From NCBI RefSeq assembly GCF_009857505.1, contig NZ_WWCP01000010.1, positions 1 to 64,000 on the forward strand: a stretch of 64,000 nucleotides of DNA. Reading direction: 5' to 3'. Shown one piece after another: positions 45,570-59,119 of the stretch (its first letter is position 1; every line of letters starts with the position of its first letter). The position numbers were made by a program, and so were the translations under genes. Origin of the DNA: Duganella lactea (GTDB lineage: Bacteria; Pseudomonadota; Gammaproteobacteria; Burkholderiales; Burkholderiaceae_D). The notes beneath the pieces are model-generated. The model ran no database searches. It saw nothing but the letters and a program-made list of their open reading frames with translations, and was not told the origin of the DNA.

Positions 45570-45597
45570 TCTTGATATTGCATGATACTGCATGATA
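45570..45597. promoter_or_regulatory. Phased direct repeats in the deoR/nudix gap
   Basis: Two exact GCATGATA copies start at 45580 and 45590, and a weaker copy (TCTTGATA) starts at 45570, all in 10-base phase. They lie 13-40 bases before the DeoR start and 30-57 bases before the Nudix start. Direct repeats on one helix face fit a DeoR-family operator. Confidence 0.5.
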
Positions 45598-45626
45598 TCG
45601 TAAAAAAACGCAATCAGGAGAACAGC

Positions 45627-46202
45627 ATGCCCGACGACCATATCCGCATCCATCAGGTAGAGACCCTGTCCGACGACTGGTTCCTGCTGAAGAAGACCAC
45701 CTTCGACTACCGCCGCCGCGACGGCAGCTGGCAGCGCCAGACGCGCGAAACCTACGACCGTGGCAACGGCGCCACCATCCTGCTGTACAACCGCGCGCGG
45801 CGCACCGTGCTGCTGGTGCGGCAGTTCCGCTTTCCAACCTACGGCAACGGCCATGACGGCTTCCTGATCGAGACGGCGGCCGGCCTGCTGGACCGGGCCA
45901 GTCCGGAGGAACGCATCAAGGCCGAGGTGGAGGAGGAAACCGGTTATCGCGTCGGCGAGGTGCGCAAGGTGTTCGAGGCTTTCATGAGTCCCGGTTCGGT
46001 GACGGAGCGCCTGTACTTCTTCGTGGCCGAGTACGACGCCGCGTCGCGCGCCAGTGAGGGCGGCGGCATCGCCGAGGAGGGCGAGGATATCGAGGTGCTG
46101 GAACTGCCGCTGGATCACGCGTTACAGATGATCGCCTCGGGCGAGATCGCCGACGGTAAAACCATCATGCTGCTGCAATACGCGGCGTTGCATCTGTTAT
46201 GA
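45627..46202 (+). CDS. Nudix hydrolase of the NudK/ADP-sugar pyrophosphatase type
   Basis: A 191-residue hydrolase of nucleoside diphosphate sugars. The overall sequence resembles GDP-mannose pyrophosphatase Nud[25 protein letters not shown], then [10 protein letters not shown] and ETAAGLLD. The Nudix helix is [20 protein letters not shown], with Ala where the consensus has Arg, as NudK-like proteins often diverge there. ATG 45627 has GGAG 6 bases upstream. It is probably repressed by the divergent DeoR regulator. It would recycle ADP-ribose or NDP-sugars, consistent with the nucleotide theme of the region. Confidence 0.85.
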   Translation: MPDDHIRIHQVETLSDDWFLLKKTTFDYRRRDGSWQRQTRETYDRGNGATILLYNRARRTVLLVRQFRFPTYGNGHDGFLIETAAGLLDRASPEERIKAEVEEETGYRVGEVRKVFEAFMSPGSVTERLYFFVAEYDAASRASEGGGIAEEGEDIEVLELPLDHALQMIASGEIADGKTIMLLQYAALHLL

Positions 46203-46555
46203 AAACACTGTTATTGATCGTTTTGTTGGCCGCCACGCCGGCCCACGCGGCGGGGGATCCGAAGAACGGCGCGCTGCTGTTCCAGCGCTGCGCATCGTGT
46301 CACGCGGTGGGCCCGTATGCGAGCGCCGGTTACGGGCCTCAGCTGAACGCCATCGTCGGCCGCAAGGCCGCGTCGACCAGGGACTACAAGTATTCGGAAG
46401 CGATGAAGAAGTCCGGCCTGGTGTGGACCGAGAAGAATCTGGCGGCCTACCTGCGCGCGCCGCATGACGTGGTGCCCGGCACCAGCATGCGCTTCTGGGG
46501 AATCAAGGACGAACAGCAGGTCGCCGACCTGCTGTCCTATTTGAAGACGTTTTAG
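46199..46555 (+). CDS. Small periplasmic c-type cytochrome
   Basis: A 118-residue class I cytochrome c. Signal peptide [15 protein letters not shown] is followed by the haem site CASCH (C31, C34, H35) and a Met ligand in GTSMRFWG. The sequence [16 protein letters not shown] and [12 protein letters not shown] is typical of soluble c552/c550-like proteins. The start overlaps the Nudix stop (ATGA). It overlaps tail-to-tail by 4 bases with the ABC permease gene. Its electron partner is not evident; urate or xanthine oxidation is only a speculation from context. Confidence 0.92.
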   Translation: MKTLLLIVLLAATPAHAAGDPKNGALLFQRCASCHAVGPYASAGYGPQLNAIVGRKAASTRDYKYSEAMKKSGLVWTEKNLAAYLRAPHDVVPGTSMRFWGIKDEQQVADLLSYLKTF

Positions 46556-47523
46556 CGCGACTTCACGAACGGCGTGCCGAGCGCCTTCGGCGCCACCGAC
46601 TTGGCCATCAGGCCGGCCAGCACGATCACCGTCAGCACGTAGGGCACCATCTGGATCAGCGCGCCCGGCACGCGGCCGACCACCGGCAGTTCCACGCCCT
46701 CGATCTGGATCTGCACCGCGCCGAAGAAGCCGAACATCAGGCAACCGAGGAAGGTGTGCAGCGGACGCCAGTTGCCGAACACCATGGCGGTCAGCGCCAG
46801 ATAGCCGGCGCCGGCCGACATGTCACGCAGGAAGAAGCCACTCTGCACGATCGACAGGTAGGCGCCCGAGAAGGAGCACAGCACGCCAGCGATGATCATC
46901 GCCATGTAGCGCTGGCGCTCGACGTTGACGCCGGCCGCATCGGCCGCGTGCGGGTTCTCGCCGCAGGCGCGCAGGCGCAGGCCGAAGCGGCTGTGGTAGA
47001 TGACCCAGTGCACCAGCGGCACCAGCAGGAACGCCAGGTAGACCAGCACCGAGTGGCCGCCGATCAGGTGCGCATACAGCCAGCCGATGAAGGGGATACC
47101 TTCCACCGCCGCCGAACCCGGCAGCACCACGTCGAACAGACGCGCCGAGCCCAGGTCCGGCGTGCGTCCGCCCTGCTGGAAGATGTACTGCGCCACGACG
47201 AAGGTCAAGCCGCTCATGGCGATGTTGATGGCGATGCCGGCCACCAGCTGGTTGCCCTTCTGCGTGATCGCCACATACGCTTGCAGCGTTGCCAGCAGCA
47301 CCGACACCAGGATGCCGGCCATCACGCCGTACCACGGGTTCTGCGTGGTGAAGCCAACGGCGGCCGAGACGAAGGCCGACGCCAGGATCTTGCCTTCCAG
47401 GCCGATGTCGATCACGCCCGAGCGTTCAGCGAACAGGCCGGCCATGCCGGCGAAAATCAGCACCGGCGCGTTGCGCACGGTGGACACCAGAATACTGCCG
47501 ATATGCAGGTCGTCTAAGGTCAT
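46552..47523 (-). CDS. BMP-type ABC transporter permease (second)
   Basis: A 323-residue inner-membrane permease of the BPD_transp_2 family, with about nine hydrophobic segments. Characteristic blocks are FAGMAGLFAERSGVIDIGLEGKI and GFTTQNPWYGVMAGILVS. It is the last gene of the bmpA-ATPase-permease-permease operon. Such transporters import purine and pyrimidine nucleosides (the RnsABCD, NupABC or Ytf-like relatives). It lies 7 bases after the other permease. Length is normal. Confidence 0.93.
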   Translation of the reverse strand: MTLDDLHIGSILVSTVRNAPVLIFAGMAGLFAERSGVIDIGLEGKILASAFVSAAVGFTTQNPWYGVMAGILVSVLLATLQAYVAITQKGNQLVAGIAINIAMSGLTFVVAQYIFQQGGRTPDLGSARLFDVVLPGSAAVEGIPFIGWLYAHLIGGHSVLVYLAFLLVPLVHWVIYHSRFGLRLRACGENPHAADAAGVNVERQRYMAMIIAGVLCSFSGAYLSIVQSGFFLRDMSAGAGYLALTAMVFGNWRPLHTFLGCLMFGFFGAVQIQIEGVELPVVGRVPGALIQMVPYVLTVIVLAGLMAKSVAPKALGTPFVKSR

Positions 47524-47530
47524 ATCGTTC

Positions 47531-48600
47531 TCACTTCTTGAAGTTGAGCGCTTTGGCGATGACCGGCGCGTACAGGTTTTCCATCGCGCCGCAGAACAGA
47601 ATGATCAGGCCCTGAATCAGGATCACGGTTTCCGGCGGAATGTTCTGCTTTTCCAGCGACAGGTCGAAGCCGCCCTGGGTCAGCGCGCCGAACAGCACCG
47701 CCGACAGGAAGATGCCGACCGGATGCTGGCGGCCCATCAGCGCGATGGCGATGCCGATGAAGCCGGCGCCACCGACGAAGTTCAGCGACAGGTAGTGGGT
47801 CGAGCCCATGATGGAGTTGACCGAGCCGAGGCCGGCCAGCGCGCCCGAGATCAGCATGACGATGATGATCATCTTGCTGATGCGGATGCCGGCGTAGTGC
47901 GCGGCGTGCTTGTTCAGGCCGGTGGCGCGCAGCTTGTAGCCCCAGGCCGAACGCGACACCACCACGCCGTAGATCACCAGCGCCAGGATGGCGATGAAGA
48001 AGCTGATGTTGAGCGGCGTCTCGCCCAGCACCGGCAGCCATTGGTTCAGGCGCGGCATCTCGGCGGCGGCGCTGAAGGCGCGGCTGGCCGGATTCTGCTC
48101 GCCCGCCGGCACCAGCTTGACGATGACGGTGTTCATCAGCGACGCGGCGATGTAGTTGAACATGATGGTGGTGACCACCACGTGGCTGCCGCGCTTGGCT
48201 TGGAGGTAGCCGGGCACGAAGGCCCACAGCGCGCCGAACAGCGCCGCCCCGAGCATGCCGACCGGAATCAGCAGCCACGGCGACAGCGTGCTGTCGAAGC
48301 TTAGCATGGCCAAGGTCAGGCCCAGACCGGCGAAGTACATCTGGCCTTCGGCGCCGATGTTGAACAGGCCGGCCTGCATGGCGATCGAGACCGCCAGGCC
48401 GGTGAAGATGAAAGTCGAGGCGTAGAACAGCGTGTAGCTCAGGCCCTCCGGATTGACGACGGCGCTGTTGATCAGGATCGCCAGTGATTCGGTCGGGCTC
48501 TCGCCCAGCAAGTGAATCACCAGCGCCGTCACCAGCAGGGCCGACAGCAGGTTGAGGACGGGCATGACAAACGCGGTTGCCCAGCGTGGCAGGTCTTTAT

Positions 48601-48604
<4 letters not shown>
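47531..48604 (-). CDS. BMP-type ABC transporter permease (first)
   Basis: A 357-residue permease pairing with the previous one to form the channel. Signature IAMQAGLFNIGAEGQMYFAGLG and GLNKHAAHYAGIRISKMI are typical of the family, with eight to ten membrane segments. Its start codon overlaps the ATPase stop by 4 bases, which shows translational coupling. The order of SBP, ATPase, permease and permease matches known nucleoside importers. Confidence 0.93.
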
Positions 48605-50130
<1,526 letters not shown>

Positions 50131-50166
50131 AGGATCGTTTTTGGTGCGGTTAGATAAAATGTTAAA

Positions 50167-50199
50167 CGCGCCGCGCGGGGCGATTCCCCGGCGGCGCGC
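50167..50199 (-). terminator. GC-rich hairpin between bmpA and the ATPase gene
   Basis: On the minus strand a stem of about 13 bp (GCGCCGCCGGGG / CCCCGCGCGGCGCG, one bulge) with a short loop is followed by TTTAACATTTTAT. It probably attenuates transcription so that the binding protein is made in excess over the transporter. Confidence 0.5.
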
Positions 50200-50217
50200 T
50201 CAATGTTCAGGCGAATA

Positions 50218-51213
50218 TCAGGCTGGGCAGGCCGCGCCCGAACGGATGTCGATGACCTTGACCTTGCCGTCGATGATATCCTTGCGCGCGCCCGTCACGC
50301 GCTTTTCGATTTCCGGCGTGATCAGCTTGCGGTTGTTCTCGTCCAGCGCCCAATCGACGCCGCCTTCCTTCAGGCCCTTGGCGGTGACGCCAGCCTTCCA
50401 GGTGCCGTTCTTCATCTGCATGAACGAGTCATAGACGGCGTTGTCGACGCGCTTGACCATCGAGGTCAGGATGCTGCCAGGGTACAGGTGATTCTGGTTG
50501 GAATCGACGCCGATCGCCAGCTTGCCTTTTTCCTTGGCCGTCTGCAGCGTGCCCAGGCCCGAACCGCCGGCCACCGCGAACACCACGTCAACGCCGCGGT
50601 CGAATTGCGAGCGGGCCAGTTCACCGCCCTTGGCCGGGTTGTTCCACGAGTCGGACGAGGTGCCGACCATGTTGGAGGTGACGTCGATCTTCGGATTGAC
50701 GGACTTGGCGCCTTGCGCGTAGCCGCAGGCGAAGGTACGGATCAGTGGAATGTCGACGCCGCCGATGAAGCCCAGTTTCTTCGACTTGGACGCCATGGCC
50801 GCCGCCACGCCCACCAGGTAGGAGCCTTCTTCTTCCTTGAAGGTGATGGAGTTGACGTTGGCGCCGTTGGCCACACCGTCGATCAGCACGAAGCGGACTT
50901 TGGGGAATTCCTTGGCGACTTTCTGCACGGCCGCCTGCTGGGCGAAGCCGATGGCGGCGATCAGGTCCAGGTTCTTGCGGGCGAGGCCGCGCATCACCTG
51001 CTCAGCCTGGGTGTCGCTGGAGGCTTGCACCTCGATGAAATTGATGTTGGTTTCTTTTTTGAAGCGCGTGGCGCCTTCGAAAGCGGACTGATTGAACGAC
51101 TTGTCGAACTTGCCGCCTGCGTCATACACGATGCCCAGCTTAGGGTCTGCCGCGGACGCGCTGGCAGCGACAAACAATGCTGCAACCGTCAAACTAAGTT
51201 GTGAAAGTTTCAT
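50218..51213 (-). CDS. BMP-family nucleoside-binding protein (periplasmic)
   Basis: A 331-residue substrate-binding protein of the Bmp/PnrA family, which binds purine nucleosides. A Sec signal (SLTVAALFVAASASA) without lipobox Cys is followed by the family start KLGIVYDAGGKFDKSFNQSAFEG. Further blocks: VRFVLIDGVANG, GIDVNSNQNHLYPG-like GVDSNQNHLYPGSILTSMV, and DNAVYDSF. ATG 51213 has CAGGAG 7 bases upstream. It is the first gene of the importer operon and is divergent from a TonB receptor gene, so both may be co-regulated. Length is normal. Confidence 0.92.
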   Translation of the reverse strand: MKLSQLSLTVAALFVAASASAADPKLGIVYDAGGKFDKSFNQSAFEGATRFKKETNINFIEVQASSDTQAEQVMRGLARKNLDLIAAIGFAQQAAVQKVAKEFPKVRFVLIDGVANGANVNSITFKEEEGSYLVGVAAAMASKSKKLGFIGGVDIPLIRTFACGYAQGAKSVNPKIDVTSNMVGTSSDSWNNPAKGGELARSQFDRGVDVVFAVAGGSGLGTLQTAKEKGKLAIGVDSNQNHLYPGSILTSMVKRVDNAVYDSFMQMKNGTWKAGVTAKGLKEGGVDWALDENNRKLITPEIEKRVTGARKDIIDGKVKVIDIRSGAACPA

Positions 51214-51712
51214 GAATAGGCTCCTGGAAGTTCGTTATTGTATATTTTTATTGGGCGGAACATGTACTGGCTGGCCGTTTTATTCCTGTAAATGCCTGAT
51301 TACAGGCGGTAAGTGCTAGTAACTTGTCAAAAGATTGCAGGAATTGCAATTGGCAAACGTTCGTCTGGTTTCGTCATCCATGTCGCAATGCAACAACAGC
51401 GGCCACCGAATTAAAAATTTTTCTCGTGTTGCTTTTTTGTCCTAATGGACAAACTTCCATCGGCCTTACGTCACCCGGTTTCATAGAGAAAGCCGGTCAA
51501 TGGCGCGGTTTTGGCCGATCCATGACTATGCACCAGCGCCAATATGTACGACAAATTCGTTTTTTCTTGGCTATTTATACAAAATAGATATGAATCAAGA
51601 ACTGCAAAAGTTCACTTTCCGGCGATTTCTTCCGTGCTAGCATGTTTGGTAATGTGTATATCGTTATAACTAAAACCACACGATCACCATATAACTTAAG
51701 GGAGCAGGACCA
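51214..51712. other. AT-rich divergent region between bmpA and a TonB receptor gene
   Basis: 499 bases without a credible gene. They include an inverted repeat TTTGTCC-TAAT-GGACAAA (51436-51453), the 10-bp palindrome AATTGCAATT near 51353, and GTTATAAC (51663-51670) close to the receptor start. The region is much richer in A and T than its flanks and should hold both promoters. No riboswitch fold could be recognised. Confidence 0.5.
51436..51453. promoter_or_regulatory. 7-bp-arm inverted repeat upstream of bmpA and the TonB receptor
   Basis: Perfect arms TTTGTCC / GGACAAA with TAAT between them. No T tract follows in either direction, so an operator is more likely than a terminator. No regulator gene lies next to it. 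Confidence 0.35.
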
Positions 51713-53983
<2,271 letters not shown>

Positions 53984-54011
53984 GCCGTTTCATCCGCCGT
54001 TGTCGTCCCTC

Positions 54012-54050
54012 ACCGATCCCCGCCGCGCTTGCCGCCCGGCGGGGATCGGT
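54012..54050. terminator. Bidirectional hairpin between the TonB receptor and trxB
   Basis: A 14-bp perfect stem (ACCGATCCCCGCCG / CGGCGGGGATCGGT) with an 11-base loop, placed between two convergent genes. T tracts are short in both directions. Confidence 0.75.
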
Positions 54051-54060
54051 CCATTTGGCC

Positions 54061-56853
<2,793 letters not shown>

Positions 56854-56857
<4 letters not shown>

Positions 56858-57750
56858 GTGGTTCTCCGAAAAATTTGTCCTGTGTGGTCGATGGCCAGGT
56901 AGCTCATGCCGCAGCGTTCCAGGAAGTCCAGGCCGTCCTGCTCCAGCAGCATGGCGGTGGTGGTGCAGCTGCCGGCGGTGATCGCCAGCGGCGCCACCAC
57001 GCTCACCGAGCGCCAGTACGACACCGGCATGCCGCTGCGCGGGTCGAGCACATGGCAATAGCGCTGGCCGTCGATTTCAATAAAGCGTTCATAGTCGCCG
57101 CTGGTGGTCAGCGCGCCACGGCTGAACGGGATGCTGGCGATGGTCGCCGCCATGTCGCGCGGGTCCTGAATGCCGATGTCCCACGGCGTGCCGTCCGGGC
57201 GCGGCCCGAGGAAGCGCATGTCGCCGCCGAGGTTGACGTAGCCGTGCGTCAGCCCCTGCGCGGTCAGCGCCTCGGCCGCACGGTCCACCGCGTACTCCTT
57301 GCCGAAGCCGCCGAAATCGAGCTCCATGCCGGGCAAGGGCAAGAACACGCTGTCGTGGTCGTATTCAACGATCGGCCAGCCGACCAGCGGCAGCAGGTCC
57401 TCCAGCGCGCCCGGTTGCGGCGCGCGGCCGTGGCGGAAGTCCCAGGCCTTGCGCAGCACGCCGGAGGTGATGTCGAAACGGCCCTGGCTGGCGCGGTACA
57501 GCGTGTCGGCGTAGGCCAGCAGCGCCGCCGTTTCGCGGTCGCAGCTGACCGGGCGCAGGCCGGCGGCGGCGTGGATGCGGCTGAGCACACTGTCGTCGCG
57601 GTAGCGCGAGTACTTGCGCTCGATGCGGCGCACCTCGGCGATCGCCGGTGCGGCGGCGGCGTGCGCCGCGCGGCCGTCGGCCACCGCCAGCACCACCTCG
57701 CAGTGACTGCCCATGGCGGCAAAGCTGACCGTGTGCAGCCCGTTCACCAC
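56854..57750 (-). CDS. apbE: FAD:protein FMN transferase ApbE
   Basis: A 298-residue flavinyltransferase that attaches FMN covalently to Thr/Ser of exported proteins. Visible family blocks: FAAMGSHCEVVLA near the start, KYSRYRDDSVLSRIH, DITSGVLRKAWDF, ELDFGGFGKEYAVDRA, GLTHGYVNLGGDMRFLG and CHVLDPRSGMP. There is no evident lipobox or signal peptide. The start is GTG 57750 (or GTG 57747), overlapping the DUF3570 stop. Its FMN target is not obvious in the operon; none of the neighbouring proteins shows a clear flavinylation motif on inspection. Confidence 0.93.
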
Positions 57751-58877
57751 AGCCGCGTGAAGCCGATTTGCAGGCTGGTCGCGCGCAGCGGCGCCAGGCC
57801 GGGGCTGCCGTCGCCGAACACGCGCCAGGCGCCGCGCTGCTGGTAGCGTTCGACCTTCAGATCAACGCTCCAGTCGCGGTCGATCTGCTTGGCCACCTTG
57901 AGCCCGGCCGTGACGGCGCCGAAGCCCGACAGGCGCTGGTCGGCCGAGGTGAAGGCCGGGCCGCCGAACACATAGCCGGGCGGGAAGGGCTCGCCGATGC
58001 GGGCGTCGTACACCGGGTCGAAGTAGAAGCTGGCGGCGCGCTGGGTGTACAGCCGCAGCGACGGCGTCAGCGTCCAGCCGGCGGCCAGCGACTGCACCCA
58101 TTCGCCCGACAGCGTGTGGGCGCTGATGCCGAAGGTGTCGCGGTAGTAGCGGTAGCTCAGGCGGCTGGTGGCGTCGAGCCCGACAAAGCGGTGGTTCCAC
58201 TGCGCCAGCAAGGTGTCCTGCTCGCGCTTGCGCGGCCGGTTGTCGACCAGCTTGTACGGATCGGAATAGTAACCGTGGCCGCTGCTGTGGGTGTAGGTCA
58301 GCTGGCCGATGTCCACCGGGGTGAACACCTGTGTCACGCCGGCCAGCAGGTTGATCGTCTGCCGGCCCTCGTTGGTGACGATGCGGTTGACCGGGTTGAT
58401 GGCGTCGTCCGAGCCGCCGATGCCCAACGCCCACACGGTGTTCTTGTCGGCGCTGTCGATGGTCGCTTGCAGCGACAGCGCGCGCGAGCGGTAGTCGTGC
58501 TCGGTGGAGAAGGCGGTGCCGACGCTGATCGTGCCGCCCGACAGGTAGCGGGTGACGCTGAGGTCGCCCGCCTTGCGCTCGTCGCTCATGCGCGAGGCGC
58601 CCGACACCGCCGTGTGATAGCGCGGCGTGGCGCCGGACACCGCGTCGCGGGTGGCACTGGCCGCAATGCTCCATTCGCCGGCCACCGGCATCATCACCGA
58701 GATGGCCGGCGCGTGCACGCGGATGCGGTCCAGACCGGACTGGTCTTCCTGGTAGTCGAGATATTTGACGCTGATGGCGCCGCGCTCGGGCGCCGTCTCG
58801 GCCTGCGCCAGGCCGGGCAGCAGCATCGCCGCCGCCAGCAACGCCGGCCCTAGGGCCGCTTGGGTTTGTTTGTCCAT
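57744..58877 (-). CDS. DUF3570 family outer-membrane-like protein
   Basis: A 377-residue protein with a signal peptide (ALLAAAMLLPGLAQAE) and alternating aromatic beta-strands ending in FTRLW, as expected for an outer-membrane beta-barrel. Family features: GAISVKYLDYQEDQSGLDRIRV, then VSGATPRYHTAVSGASRMSDERKAGD. Function of DUF3570 is not known. ATG 58877 has AAGGA 5 bases upstream; a TTG five codons earlier is rejected. In many proteobacteria this gene sits beside DUF4266 and apbE, as here, which suggests a shared system. Confidence 0.88.
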   Translation of the reverse strand: MDKQTQAALGPALLAAAMLLPGLAQAETAPERGAISVKYLDYQEDQSGLDRIRVHAPAISVMMPVAGEWSIAASATRDAVSGATPRYHTAVSGASRMSDERKAGDLSVTRYLSGGTISVGTAFSTEHDYRSRALSLQATIDSADKNTVWALGIGGSDDAINPVNRIVTNEGRQTINLLAGVTQVFTPVDIGQLTYTHSSGHGYYSDPYKLVDNRPRKREQDTLLAQWNHRFVGLDATSRLSYRYYRDTFGISAHTLSGEWVQSLAAGWTLTPSLRLYTQRAASFYFDPVYDARIGEPFPPGYVFGGPAFTSADQRLSGFGAVTAGLKVAKQIDRDWSVDLKVERYQQRGAWRVFGDGSPGLAPLRATSLQIGFTRLW

Positions 58878-58888
58878 GGGATTCCTTG

Positions 58889-59119
58889 TCAATTGCAGCC
58901 GCAGCCGCCGCCGCCAACCGCGCTGCCGCCGGAGGCGGCTTCCTTGCTGGCGTAGATGTGTTCATTGAAACGGGTGGCGAGGCCGTCACCCTGAATCAGC
59001 ATGTCGGGGCGCGCCAGCTCGCCCTTTTCCCACGGCTGCACCGGGGGCAGCGCGCAGCCGGACAGGCCGGCCGCGATGGCGCCCAGCAGCGCCAGGCGGG
59101 TCAGGATGCGCGGGCTCAT
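58889..59119 (-). CDS. DUF4266 small lipoprotein with GCGCN tail
   Basis: A 76-residue exported protein. The signal peptide ends in the lipobox LSGC (C22), so it is likely lipid-anchored. The mature part has VQPWEKGELARPDM and FNEHIYASKEAASGGS, matching DUF4266, and ends GGGGCGCN with two Cys in a Gly-rich tail. The two C-terminal Cys could be a redox or metal site. Its start overlaps the stop of the large fusion protein (ATGA) and its stop lies 11 bases before the DUF3570 start. Confidence 0.87.
   Translation of the reverse strand: MSPRILTRLALLGAIAAGLSGCALPPVQPWEKGELARPDMLIQGDGLATRFNEHIYASKEAASGGSAVGGGGCGCN

Noticed and set aside
51324..51587. 87-codon plus-strand frame in the bmpA/TonB gap
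   Set aside because: AT-rich chance frame overlapping likely promoter elements; the product is not recognisable.
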